Notes: generated by a model not told the origin, from the letters alone. DNA of 64,000 nucleotides from Chondrosia reniformis (GCA_947172415.1 OX359190.1:1488001-1552000); one strand, 5' to 3'; counted from the first letter of the stretch, positions 21,501 through 33,985 are shown. A program made the numbers and translations.

Positions 21501-24463
21501 AGAAGACAAAACTAGCACTGGAGTGCTGGAAGCTCCTGAAGTGGCCACCATTGCTGGGGAACAAACTATTAGGACAGGATTTGAGGAGGAAGGCCAGGGG
21601 AAGGAAGAGGAGTATGATTTTATTAAATGTTTTGCAGTTGGTTCTTCCTGGAAAGTTTTAACAGATGAAAAGCTAGGGCAGCTTATTTCAAAGATTAAAA
21701 TGGAAGAAAGGGAGGTTTTTCCGGGCGGCACTCTAGAGACCCCACCTGCCTCTCTTCCACAGGCTACATCTGATGATACCACTTTAGCTGATGATATTGG
21801 CAAGACAACCGAGATAGCCAGTGAGACGACCAAGCTACCAACCGACACCTCCATAACCCCTCCTCCTCCTAGCCATGAAACCACTGAGGCTTTAGCAGTA
21901 CAAGACCCACTGGAGCTGCTACAGCAAGCCAGGGACAGCTTCCTGCAGAAGCACAATCTCTCCACTGAAGCAGAATTTGATGAAAAGGAGTGCACGTTTA
22001 TTTACCTCCTGGACACAGGAGGCCAGCCCTCCTTTCAGAATGTCATTCCACTCCTACTGGACTTTCCCTGCAACTTCTTGCATGTCTTTAAAGCTTCAGA
22101 GAGGTTGACAGATCCGTACATCAATGCATACTGTCAAGATGGAGTCACTGAAGTGGAGAGTGCCAACAGCCGTTCAACCTGGGAATTGATGAAGGAGTCC
22201 ATTACAGCTGCTTACACAATGTCAATGAAGAGTAAGCGTCAGTTGGAAGCATTTGACATGCCTAATGAGCCCAAACTTCGCATTTTCCTTGTTGGCACTC
22301 ACCTTTCCCATCTTCCCGAGGATCCTGAAGTTAAGAGAGCTCTACTGGACCACAACAAGAAGGTTCTCAAGGAAATGGACAACAAGCCATATGACAGCAA
22401 CAGGGTATTCCCCCCAAAAGAGGTTGCCTACAAAGGTGCTGGTAGCTACTTTGTAGTGGACAGTCAGCTACAGGGAGACAGCAAACTGAAGGAGCACACT
22501 CATAAAGCTGTAAATGTTCTTCGCTCTCTACTTTCGGATGCCAAGAATCGATTAACACTGAAAGTCCCCAAAGTTTGGTTCTGCCTTCAGCTAATCACAT
22601 CTAGCGTGAAAAAGAAGATGTGGAAGCTCACAGAACTGAAAGAGTTCTGCATCCGATGCCAATTTATCCAAGGTGTAGATGCTGATGGACAGCTTCTTGT
22701 ACTGCTGAACCTGTTTCACAGCCTTGGGTTCTATGTGTACTTTGATCTGAGTGAGTACAAAGAGCAGTGGATCTGTACAGATGCAACCTTTCTGTACAAG
22801 GAAATGTCCAAAGTGCTATCAGTCCAGTATGGTCCAAGTGAATCTTCAAGTCCAGAATTGCGTAACTTAAAGAAAAGTGGAGAAATTCCTGAAGCCACTT
22901 CTAAAGATTTGTTCCAACAGCTGGGTATCAATGCTGATATTCCAACAAGATGGCTCCTGGAGGTCCTGGTAAAAATAGGTATTGCAGCCAAAGTGACAAA
23001 GAAAGATACACGCTACTTCATTCCAGCAGCCCTTCCTGAAAGGAAAATTAATCTCCCCGAACCATCTGTGGCCACTTTGGGATTCACTTTCTCATTCCAT
23101 TCAGCATTTAAATATCAGAGGTATACCTGCATACCAACTGGTCTATTCCACAGACTGGCCGTGGACATTGCAAGCAACCGACAGGCTCTTGAGGATCAGC
23201 AGATCATGCAAGCATACATCAGTGGAAGCCAGTGGGAGTACTGTCCCAGTCAATCTGACAGTACACAATTCTATTTCTCCCAAGAAAATGCCCACATTGT
23301 CCTTTCCCTGAAGGAGGACCTCATTCAGCTCCAACTGCTGGTTCCTCAGTACGTTTCTCAGCTTGGTCCCTCTTTGACAGAGCTCTGCAGGTGTATCAGA
23401 ATGGAAATGAAAGAGCGAATTACTTTTATAAGCAAAGCTGTTTTCGGAAGTGAGTTTCTCACCCAAAAGGCTACTTTAGAGGATGGTGTCATTTGCAGTC
23501 ACCAGAATTGTGAGGGATTCAGTTTGCATCTTCTGCGCTTTGAAGGTGATAACCAGAGAACAGGTCTGTGTACCAGACTGAACAAGATGACTGGACTAAC
23601 TCCAAGAGAGTCTGTTTGGGTTGCTAAGGAACAGGACGGCAACACCAATGTAAGTTTGCATAATATTATGTATTGAACAAAATAGACCTTATTATGAGTG
23701 TAACAATTATTGACTGTATATTTTACATACTAATCTTGCTGCTACTGACTCTATATGTTATTGTTATTCTTTGGACACAAGTAATTTATTGATTTCATAT
23801 CTTCTTCCGTATAGTTGAGCGTGGCTGGTAAAGTGGAATTTGATGGAGACCAGTTCCTTCTCTATAAAGACCAGTCTACCTGTACTGGAGGACCTGAAGT
23901 TGTTAGACAGCCAACACCATCTGCCAACTCGGGAGAGTGTGATGGTGAGGGAGGCAGTTGGAAGCAGACCTTACAGACCAAACACTGGGTTTTCCTTGTG
24001 AAAACCCTCACCACTGGCAACATAGTCAACGAACTATACCAGGGAGTGGGTGGAAAGCCACTAATTACAGACAAGGTGTACGATGAAATCAAAGCAGCAA
24101 AGAGCAGAGAAGAATCCAATGTAATCTTTCTCCGTCACCTCCTGAGTACTGGTACAGAGGAGACCTTGAGGCTGTTTTGTAAAGTGCTTCAAGATACATC
24201 TGTAAAGTATCCGGTACATGAAGAGATTCTGCAGAAACTGCAAGAGGACAAGCAACTATTACTAATAGATGGTGAGTTTTAAACAGATAATATATGTAGA
24301 TTGCTATATAACAGATGTACAAAGTAATGTGTTCAATTTATTGTACCTGTAACGTTTACATTGTCACCATTTTGTATGATTCATAGGATCTTGTAAACCA
24401 GACAAATCAAAACAAGCCATGGACACCAACCTACCAATGCCAGTTACACCAGTTGGTAATTAA
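18553..24463 (+). CDS. KGC copy C: Kelch - Roc/COR-like GTPase - CARD, complete
   Basis: Most complete copy. Exons 18553-18567 (MSKDK), 19321-20184, 21367-23649, 23815-24271 and 24387-24463 total 3696 bases, or 1231 aa. Kelch propeller at about residues 20-290 (blade doublets VVGGF, LIGGR, VSGGR, LTFGGE). GTPase: P-loop GGSRVGKT at 319-326, DTGGQ at 509-513, VGTH at 602-605. An acidic, T/P-rich insertion of about 150 residues separates P-loop and DTGGQ. A COR-like region follows to about 1054, then a linker and a CARD at about 1110-1197. A 24-residue tail ends VTPVGN. No signal peptide or membrane segment was seen, so it is probably cytosolic. By family logic, Kelch recognises a partner, the GTPase acts as a switch and CARD recruits CARD proteins; the function is inferred. 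The intron between the Kelch and GTPase exons (20185-21366) is supported by phase 0 on both sides. Confidence 0.8.
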
Positions 24464-24756
24464 ACAAGTTTTTTTTATCTTTTTTATAAAGTATGTAATT
24501 TGTTGTTTTGAATAAGAAAGAATACTCCATGTGTTTGCTCTATGTCAAAGCTGAGTAATCAGTAATCTTTGTACATCTCTCTGTTGGCATACGTCATTGG
24601 ATGTAGGTGTCCATCGATCTACAATTCCCTGCAGCAGTTTAAGGTCTTGATGTAACACTTGTGTTATCGCTTATCTGAGAGAGACGAAAAATAGTTTGTA
24701 AATATGGTGTCAAGATACAACTGAAAGAGATGTCTCAACGTAGTTTAGAACATAAA
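24464..24756 (+). promoter_or_regulatory. KGC-C to CEP70 spacer, CEP70 promoter region
   Basis: Only 293 bp separate the KGC-C stop from the CEP70 start. The block is nearly identical to 1453-1693. No TATA box was found, and the exact transcription start cannot be placed. Confidence 0.45.
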
Positions 24757-27700
24757 ATGGATAAGTGCGACCACTGGTCCGTTGTCAATCATCGATTAGA
24801 GGAAGCTGGCTACAGTGCAGTGAAGATCAAACCAGTCGACCCGAATAACCTTCCTTCAGAAGGTAGACTAACTACAAGTGTTTTGTGTATTTAGTGTGTA
24901 GCGAGTCCAACGAGAATGTAATGTCTCTGAATACAGATGTTACCGTTTTGGACAGTTTGGCGGCCACCTCACTGCGTGCGACTGTGCTGTGCCTTCTGGA
25001 CGATATCAGCACTGGTAATGCATCCTTACTTGATAAAATGCACCAGAAAGACGCAGAGATTGAGCAACTGGTAGAGAAGGCGAATAATCTAGAAATTTTA
25101 TGTGAATCTTTACAAAAAGAGAGACCATGTATAAGGCAATGTGGAGAAGTGTATAACCCTGTTGATGTAAGTGTTAACGAAGGTGATCAGTCAAAATTTG
25201 AGTAATTTTTCTGTTCCAAATTCCATATCAAATTTAGAGTTACATTTTGTAGCTTTTTAATCCCACCTCTATGGTTGCCTAGGAAACACACCAATTCCAA
25301 CTATCACAGCAGCTCTGTATGTACATACGTGTAGCTTCCCTAACAAGTTGTTTGTGAAGTGTTTGGTGTTTGATGTCAATTCTTATGTGTAGGACTCAGT
25401 AGTGCAAGCCCTAAGGAGCAGAATTGCTGAGCTAGAATATTCTAATGCAAAATTAAAGCTTGACCTACAGAACAGGTAAGTTGTTTTGTAACACCTGATA
25501 ATATTGTAATGCAGGGCTGCATAGAGGGGCTAGGATTGATTTTGTTCCCCCTCCCTAGACTTTTGGAAAGTTATAATAAACTGCTTCGACACCCTCATAC
25601 CATTGCCCCCTAAATTGGGTATGAGGGTGATTCTCATTTTATAACAGTTTACCATCCAATCAACAAGAATAATGTGATACATTTTACATAGTTTTACTTG
25701 AAATTGTGTTTTACAGGCCTCAGCGTAAGGAATGGAAAGAAACTCAATCTAAAATTAAAGATTTGGAATTGGAACTAGAAGAGACAAAGTAAATCTAGGT
25801 CACATTGCATCATCATCATGTTATTCAGGATGTGAAACAAATAAATGAATATTTCCTCTTTTAACTGTGAAGCAGTCACCCTCATTTTATAAATGTACTC
25901 CACCAGATATACGTACTCTTGTGCCTCCTTTGGCTCCGGATCTCATAGCTTACTAGTAAATTATCAAGGTGTGAGAAAAGGATTATTTACACATATTATG
26001 AGAATAAAGAGTTAAATTTTATCATAACGGGAAACGGGTGGGTATTATCACTTGTACAGAGGCCCTTTGACTCATCTAATGAGATCTAAAACTTATACGT
26101 AGCTTTCCAAGTGGTTGGTTATTCTATAATACGTACATCAGTATTAAAACCTTTAAATGACCCAGATCACCCTAATTGACCCTTTTCATGTACATAGTTA
26201 CTTTATTGACTTGCGTACTCGTCTCATATCCTCCTCGTCTCACTAATGTAGAGTGAAGTGCCTAGTCATGTCATATCCTCCTCGTCTCACTAATGTAGAG
26301 TGAAGTGCCTAGTCGTGTCATATCCTCCTCGTCTCACTAATGTAGAGTGAAGTGCCTAGTCGTGTCATATCCTCCTCGTCTCACTAATGTAGAGTGAAGT
26401 GCCTAGTCGTGCCATATCCTCCTCGTCTCACTAATGTAGAGTGAAGTGCCTAGTCGTGCCATATCCTCCTCGTCTCACTAATGTAGAGTGAAGTACCTAG
26501 TCGTGTCATATCCTCCTCGTCTCACTAATGTAGAGTGAAGTGCCTAGTCGTGTCATATCCTCCTCGTCTCACTAATGTAGAGTGAAGTGCCTAGTCGTGT
26601 CATATCCTCCTCGTCTCACTAATGTAGAGTGAAGTGCCTAGTTGTGCCATATCCTCCTCATCTCACTAATGTAGAGTGAAGTGCCTAGTTGTGCCATATC
26701 CTCCTCGTCTCACTAATGTAGAGTGAAGTGCCTAGTTGTGCCATATCCTCCTCGTCTCACTAATGTAGAGTGAAGTGCCTAGTCGTGTCATATCCTCCTC
26801 ATCTCACTAATGTAGAGTGAAGTGCCTAGTTGTGCCATATCCTCCTCGTCTCACTAATGTAGAGTGAAGTGCCTAGTTGTGCCATATCCTTCTCGTCTCA
26901 CTAATGTAGAGTGAAGTGTCTAGTCGTGTCATATCCTCCTCGTCTCACTAATGTAGAGTGAAGTGTCTAGTCGTGTCATATCCTCCTCGTCTCACTAATG
27001 TAGAGTGAAGCTACTCTCGGAAGAAGAGAGATGTAATGCATTGTCTGAAAGTTTACATCGGATGTGTTCCTTAGTAGAGGCTACTTCCTTTGAGGTTGCC
27101 ATGGAAACTGTATGTAGATATCAAGGTAGACTTAAGATAGCAGAAAACATGGAAAAGGTATGTTATCCATCCATTCACTCATCCATCCATCCACCCATCC
27201 ATCCATCCACCCATTCATCCATCCATCCATCCATCCATCCACCCATCCATCCACCCATCCACCCATCCATCCATCCACTCATCCATCCATCCACCAATTT
27301 ATCCATCCATCCATCCACCCATCCATCCACCCATCCACCCATCCATCCATCCACTCATCCATCCATCCACCAATTTATCCATCCATCCATCCACCCATCC
27401 ATCCACCCATCCACCCATCCATCCACCCATCCACTCATCCATCCATCCACTCATGCATTCACTCATCCATCCACCCATCCACTCATCCATCCATTCACCA
27501 ATTTATCCATCCATCCATCCACCCATCCATCCACCCATCCACTCATCCATCCATCCACTCATGCATTCACTCATCCACTCATCCACCCACCTATCCATCC
27601 ACCCATCCATCCATCCACCCATTCATCCATCCATCCATCCACCCATCCATCCACCCATCCACTCATCCATCCATCTACTCATCCATCCATCCATCCATCC

Positions 27701-30700
27701 ACCCATCAATCCACCCATCCACTCATCCATCCATCCACTCATCCATTCACTCATCCACTCATCCACCCACCTATCCATCCACCCATCCACTCATCCATCC
27801 ACCCATCCACTCATCCATCCATCCACCCATCCATCCATCCATCCAACCATCCATCCATCCACTCATCCATCCATCCACCCATCCACCCATCCATCCATCC
27901 ATCCATCCACTCATTGACTCATCCATCCATCCACTCATCCATCCACCCATCCATCCATCCATCTATCCAACCATCCATTCACTCATCCATTCACTCATCC
28001 ATCCACCCATCCATCCATCCATCCATCCACTCATCTGCTCATCCAATCTTAATATTCTGTCAGTTCATTGGATCAGTGGTAGACATTGTCAACCATCCCA
28101 CTGCACCTCATCCTCCTAATTTGGAATCTGTTGCCATGGCACCACCTCATTATCCTTGGTGTCATGTGACTTGGAGTCATGTGATCCCAGTGCTATCCTA
28201 TTGGTTGAAGCAGTTTGAAGGTTTAAAAGTTAGTTGCTATGCATGTTCCAATAATTTAACAGGACCATTCCTAACCTGTGAGAGGAGAACACTACCTTAT
28301 GGCAATGAGTTTAATTGTCTACAAAGGCAATATTCTGGTACTGCTCTATCAAAGGAATAAACTGGGAAGACATTCGTTGGCTTGTATACATTTATGTAGC
28401 AACGTGGAATTCTTAACTCATTCTCCACTCTCTTCCTTATCAGAGGGTATCAGTTGTGTAGGCGAAGAACTGATTTGACAGATGACGAGCCATCACTGTA
28501 CTAGTGTTATTTGACAGTTTGCATGATTCCTTATTATCAGGGTCTTAAACTGGAATGTTATCTCGATATTATTATGCATCACTGTGATCCTTCTAGTCTT
28601 ATCTGTATGTGTCTTTTTGCAGGAGTTGTACGGTGTCTTCTGTGATGTGGTTGGAAGTGTTGACATTGACCTGGAATGCCTTTCCTGTCAAGATTTGGCA
28701 GCACTACTAAGAACCTGGCTGGGCCAAGGATCTCACAGGAAGGTGGGAGGGAGGTAGGAGGAAGGTGGGAGGAAGGTGGGAGGGAGGTAGGAGAGGGTGT
28801 TGTTATTTAGAAAGTTTTGCAATTGTAGTACATCTGAAATGTTGACAGTAAAGACTTAATGATCTATGTAATTATACATTGTTCATATAACGGTTTATCA
28901 CAGTAGATACTGTGTTGGTATATTAAAGTTGTGCAACATTTTCAAATTGTCTAATAGTTATTTAAAATATTCTATCATGTGACTATAAAAATGAGTATTT
29001 ACAGTATTTTACTCATCTTGAATTTTTTAATAATAATATAATAATTAAATACTATACATAAATAAGGTAGATGAAAAACTAAACATCGAAAATAAAATAC
29101 AGTATCAACATAAAATTAACATTTACAATCATGCAGTGAGTGAAATAGTGAAATAATATTATAAGTATAGGTACACGCAACTTGCATTTTTGTATATATA
29201 TATACGTAGAGCTATGCTGTTTTCCTTCACTTGGATAGGGGGACTTGTGCCTCACTCATCTTGAATCATATTACTTCTTAAAGTGGAATCATTTTTATAT
29301 ATGTACATATATGCATATACGTATATTACTTGAAGAACCATTTTCAAACCTTTTACTATACATAAATAGTTCATCCATATCATACGTATTGTACGTACGT
29401 GCCAACATATTAGACATACGTGCACAGTTAGTGAAATGAGTGGGTGGATTGTGCATTCTTTTGTTAATATCGTAATTAATTGGTTTAGATACATAATTTA
29501 AGTCATAATTCTGATCATTCCTCCATTAATTGATAAACTATTGTATATATAGCAGGTATTTAAAGCTCTCTACAAATGTAATTTGACTAGATCAAGTATG
29601 TATACACAGATCTACAATTCACATGCATACTCTATATAGGCATATATATATATATATACGTACATGTATCTTCATCCAAAGCTCTCTTCAGGTTTAGTTC
29701 CCCTATAGGTTTTTTTACAGAATAGGCACAGCATGTAGAAAAATGGTATATTAGATGTTCATGTACACATTGTGTGTGAGTATATTATATAATATAATGT
29801 ACTACCCTTTGATAGTGTATTAAATAATAATTTATTTTACATAAAATAAGAGTCAGTTTATTATATATATATATTATATACGTATATAGTATATGTTATA
29901 ATAAGATAACATAGTAAGCATAATAAATGAATGTACTAGTAGAAGTACTATGTGTTGAGAGTGTCCATCACTGAGGCGTAGTTTCCTCTTTGAGTGGTCA
30001 CTGACATTCTGGAGAAGAAACCATTTCTCACTCTCTTTCCCCGGAGGCCTGCTCAATCCTTCTGTGTAATTAGTTAATCAGCGATCCTGGGAGTCTTTGT
30101 CTTTTTTTCTTTATCTTGATCCTCTGTGAATCCATGTGAAACATGTATACATTGTGTGTGAGTATATTACGTATATAATATAATGAACATACCCTTTAAT
30201 AGTATATTAATTAGTTAATTAGTAAGAGAAATAATTAGCTTTTGCTTCTTGTAACTTTATAGTAAAACCCCAGTATACTGTGTAATGCTGAGGTGCATGA
30301 GGAATGCAGGAGGGGGTGCAAAGAAATTCTAAGTTTTTTCTATCAGATTACAAGAATGATAAATTGTTGATTATCTAGAGTAAAAATTTTGTCTTGAAAA
30401 ACATTTGCATTTCTAAAGACTTCAACAAGTGTTGGACTTTTGAATGTAGCAATGACATCATTCCTGAAATGTAACAAGTGTTTTTTTATTTTTTTTTTCA
30501 TTTCACCTGCATGGCCTCATCCTGTCCTCTTTAAAGAAAACCATATACTGATTGAACTAGCTTACTATACCTTTATAACTTGTCAAACCCAATCTATGAA
30601 AAATCTAAGATACCATTTTCCCACATGCTATATGCCTATTCTGTAAAAGAGCCTATAGGGGAACTAAACCTGAAGAGAGCTTTTGGATGAGGATACAGGA

Positions 30701-32612
30701 GTCTTTTCTTCCTTCTTTTCCCTTCTTTCATCTTCTTCTCCCCTGGGTCAGACAGCTGTTTCTGGGAATTCCACCCTTCATCAGTGATCCTGGGATCTTT
30801 GTCTTTTCTTTATCTTGATCTTCTGTGAATCCTTGGATCCTATGTACACTTTGACTTTACAGGCCAGGGATGCATATGTAATAATACTTTGATTTGATAA
30901 GTGTGTAGAATATGCTGCTTCAGGAGGCCAAATAGATGTTTCAACTGAAATTGATTCTTTTTGAAAGGTCAAATAGTCATTTCTCAGCCAGTATCGTTTA
31001 GCCTAGTGAATGTATAAGTGGCCATTTTGAACAGATTTCTACATCCCATTTGTATTGTTCTAGCCCAGGGCTGTTCTACAGAGCATTGTTGTTAAATATT
31101 AAGCCAGAGCTGTTTTACAGAGCATTGTTGTTAAATATTAAGCCAGGGCTGTTTTACAGAGCATTGTTGTTAAATATTAAGCCAGGGCTGTTTTACAGAG
31201 CATTGTTGTTCTTAAATATTAAGCCAGGGCTGTTTTACAGAGGAGTGTTGTTCTTAATAGTTTCTAATTTAATTTCCTTTATTTGTTGTTCCCAGGTAGC
31301 TAAGGATGCTTCTATACCGGCCATGGTGACCCACTTCCAGAAGCTGTTTGATGTGGCAGAATTGAGTGGTGTATTCCCAAAGATGAATGAAGTGTACACA
31401 TCCTTGTCAAAGTATAAGAATGTTGTAAGATCCATTCAAGAGGCCCTTCAAATAGGTACATACTGTATGTCAATATAATGGCATCCCAGTGCCAGATACG
31501 GGCAGTCACTGGTATGGGTTGTGAGATGGTCTTCATGCTCTTTGATGTAATTTTACTCGCTGTGGTATTTTGAAACATGACATTTTGTTAAATTGAGCAT
31601 ACTTTACAGCTTTAAGATAACAAGTGTAATATGATCTATATGCCATACATACCTACACATATAGTTTCAATGTAAGTTCCATTATGTATATAATAAATAT
31701 ATATCTAAAACATCATTTTTCTGTAGATATAGTTAATATGCAGACTATGAAAATAATTTGCTTCTTTTGTTTTTCCCTCTTCATGATATTTCAGGATGAT
31801 TATATAAAAACTTGTGGTTTGATTATCACTTAAATTAGTCATATACCACATGTACATTCTACTTTTAATTATTGACAGAATCCTCTTCAGTGAATGTTTT
31901 GCTCTCGCATGTTGACAAGTTAGTCACAGCTCAGCAAAGCAGATTTTGGTTGAGAGTTGACCAAAAGTTTGGCTACAAGTCACCGGATGAGTAAGTTGCC
32001 TATGAATAATCAAACACACCATTTTACTCACATATGCTACATCTACGTACTTGAGAATAAAGGCCTATAGGGAACTAAACCTAAAGAGAGCTTTGGATGA
32101 GGATACAAGAGTTTTCTCCTACGTCCTTCTCTTCTTCTCAACTGGGCTATGCACATGTAAAGTGTTTCATCTTAATAAAACCTACCTTGGAGTGTTGGAA
32201 TTTTGACACAGATCAATTTATTATGTGATAAAACTTTTTCTCTCTGGTTGGTAAGAAGATAGGAGTAATAGTCACTTGGACCCGCCCACTAGCTGGACCC
32301 GCCCACTAGCTGTTTGGTTACTACCGGTCCTTGCATCTCTGCTTATACTAAATCTTATATTACCTTTCATTAATCACGCCTCACTTATCATTTTCCTTTA
32401 ATTACTATGCCTTCAACTTGTTGTGCGTATACGTAAACATATACATATGTTTCTTCTGTCAATTAAGGGTACTGGAAAGGTTGCTATTGGCTGAAGAGTT
32501 TCTTCCACCCTTTAAGCAATTTATGGAAGAAGTGATTCAGTGTCTTAATGTCACAAGGCCAGGTGAAGTCATTCCTACATTAAAGGCTAGACTCTCCCTT
32601 ACTTCCTCCTGA
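24757..32612 (+). CDS. CEP70: CEP70, centrosomal protein, complete
   Basis: CEP70 is a coiled-coil centrosome protein that binds gamma-tubulin and supports microtubule organisation and cilium assembly. Ten exons: 24757-24862, 24937-25166, 25393-25475, 25717-25788, 27004-27157, 28064-28228, 28623-28742, 31296-31455, 31879-31990 and 32468-32612. They total 1347 bases (448 aa), with every phase consistent. Residues 30-200 are coiled coil (LEDQ-rich; RPQRKEW corresponds to the human RPTQHEL block). The C-terminal half holds the family signature HFQKLFDV...[11 protein letters not shown] and ends in [10 protein letters not shown]...IPTLKARL. Human CEP70 is about 597 aa, so this one is shorter in the coiled coil. 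It is the only complete copy; two 5' fragments lie upstream. Exon 5 is preceded by a 47-bp satellite that repeats its splice acceptor, and intron 5 is mostly (CCAT)n. Confidence 0.9.
25512..25628 (+). mobile_element. Truncated MITE in CEP70 intron 3
   Basis: Left part of the element seen at 2460-2617. Its right end and about 250 bp of intron are deleted relative to copies A and B. Confidence 0.6.
26223..27009 (+). repeat. 47-bp satellite carrying the CEP70 exon 5 splice acceptor
   Basis: Seventeen copies of AATGTAGAGTGAAG are spaced 47 bp apart, from an AG at 26251 to the true acceptor AG at 27003 (752 = 16 x 47). Each unit also carries the pyrimidine-rich tract CCTCCTCGTCTCACT. The exon begins with AGTGAAG, so each unit copies the acceptor and the first exon bases. 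Units differ by a few transitions only. Confidence 0.93.
27165..28040 (+). repeat. (CCAT)n microsatellite in CEP70 intron 5
   Basis: About 870 bp of CCAT/CCAC/TCAT tetranucleotides fill the intron between donor 27158 and acceptor 28063. It is open in several frames (SIHPSIHP-type translation) only because of its composition; it is not coding. Confidence 0.95.
29666..29763 (+). repeat. R1 repeat, 3' part
   Basis: Contains TTCAGGTTTAGTTCCCCTAT and AGAATAGGCA, the right half of the R1 family whose full copies are at 56404-56642 and 61002-61212. Confidence 0.7.
30078..30134 (-). repeat. R1 repeat, 5' fragment
   Basis: Carries GATCCTGGGAGTCTTTGTCT and TTATCTTGATCCTCTGTGAA, the reverse complement of the R1 left end. 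Confidence 0.6.
30601..30836 (-). repeat. R1 repeat, full length
   Basis: Full R1 in reverse orientation, from CCATTTTCCCACATGCTATA through CTGTTTCTGGGAATTCCACC to TCTTGATCTTCTGTGAATCC. About 235 bp. Confidence 0.8.
31064..31258 (+). repeat. 39-bp minisatellite before CEP70 exon 8
   Basis: Five units of GCCAGGGCTGTTTTACAGAG plus a 19-base remainder, with period 39 (the last unit is 42). The array ends about 40 bp before the exon 8 acceptor at 31295. Confidence 0.9.
32030..32155 (-). repeat. R1 repeat, partial
   Basis: Holds GGGAACTAAACCTAAAGAGA and GCTTTGGATGAGGATACAAG in CEP70 intron 9. Confidence 0.65.
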
Positions 32613-33600
32613 CATTCTTCTCTTCCTCCACTGACAGAATACTGTATGTGTATGTACATTGTATGTTGTATTGAAAAGATATATATTTTAAGGTACATTG
32701 AAATTGTTGTCATTCTAGCTTAAAGCTTTATGTGTGAATTTACTAGTAGTGATAAGTCTTGCGGTTACTTGATACACTCTACACAAGTTTGCATCTTTAT
32801 GCATATATTTTGACTTTTAGGAGTTTGACTTCCCTTGTTTGAATTGGTTACTTGGGGTTATCCTCTTATTCTCAGTTTTCCCCCTTTTAATGGAATTTTA
32901 GACACTAAACAAAGGATGACATTCACTTCATAGCATTCTCACTGGGGAGGTTCTCTCTTCTCCTTTTAATGCTGTCTGGTTAACCTTTAGCAGCTGCAAT
33001 GGGAAGACATGAAACATGAAACTAATTTTAGTTCAGAGTACCTACGTACGTAGGCTAACCGATGTGATATGCTATACATGGATGTACTGCAGGTAAATAT
33101 TTTACAAATATTTATAACATAATATTGTACATAAATCTCTTCATGATATTTAAGGATGATTATAATTACTTGTGGTTTGACTATCAATTCAATCAGTCAT
33201 TGATTTAGATAAATATTTAATATTTATAAAGTACTCAGACCGTCGTACATGTAATTTCAGTTACAACCTGGATATTTGGTGACATTTAGAAACCGTTTAG
33301 TCACATCTGAAAATTGTTCTGTAACGTACATAGAATATGGGATGTCTGCTCATTCTTTACATGGGAAACTTTAAGATCTAAAGCTGATATGGAAAGAATT
33401 CTTATCTTTTTTGGGATGTATTACATTTTTAAGATGTACATATTTCTACCGAATGAAACATCCCTTCTCATAGAGCTGATAGCTGAATTAGAAGCTTTGA
33501 TATAACCTTGTTGTATCACACTTGAAAATCCCTCATCTAAGACTTTGGTATTTGTGTCCATTCACTGTATATCCATACTAAATGTGATAAGAAAACACTG
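32613..33600. other. CEP70 downstream region
   Basis: AT-rich sequence, probably the 3' UTR and then intergenic DNA. I saw no convincing AATAAA close to the stop and no coding exon. Confidence 0.4.
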
Positions 33601-33985
33601 CTTTTATATATACGTATACGTGTATAACATGATTACTTTATAATATATATACGTATATAGTTGTAAATGTATAAATACTTGCAGTCTCTATTAGCTACTG
33701 TATTACTATATACATATATACATATATAGTTGTAAATGTATAAATACTTGCAGTCTCTATTAGCTACTGTATTACTATATACATATATACATATATAGTT
33801 GTAAATGTATAAATACTTGCAGTCTCTATTAGCTACTGTATTACTATATACATATATACATATATAGTTGTAAATGTATAAATACTTGCAGTCTCTATTA
33901 GCTACTGTATTACTATATACATATATACATATATAGTTGTAAATGTATAAATACTTGCAGTCTCTATTAGCTACTGTATTACTAT
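33600..33985 (+). repeat. 69-bp satellite, left block (5 units)
   Basis: GTTGTAAATGTATAAATACT and TGCAGTCTCTATTAGCTACT recur every 69 bp (TTGTAAATG at 33661, 33730, 33799, 33868, 33937). The units are essentially identical. The same unit resumes at 35704. Confidence 0.92.

Larger units (their letters stand above)
28743..31295 (+). other. CEP70 intron 7
   Basis: A 2.55-kb intron. It starts with GGTGGGAGGAA-type purine repeats (28741-28795). It holds very AT-rich sequence and R1 repeat fragments at 29666-29763, 30078-30134 and 30601-30836, and ends with a 39-bp minisatellite. No coding exon was recognised inside it. Confidence 0.6.

Noticed and set aside
26223-27009. CRISPR-like array (regular 47-bp spacing)
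   Set aside because: Units are contiguous with no unique spacers, and the context is a eukaryotic intron; it is a satellite.
27005-28119. Long open frames of Ser-Ile-His-Pro repeats (up to 450 codons)
   Set aside because: They are translations of the (CCAT)n intron; the true CEP70 exons lie on either side with clean splice sites.
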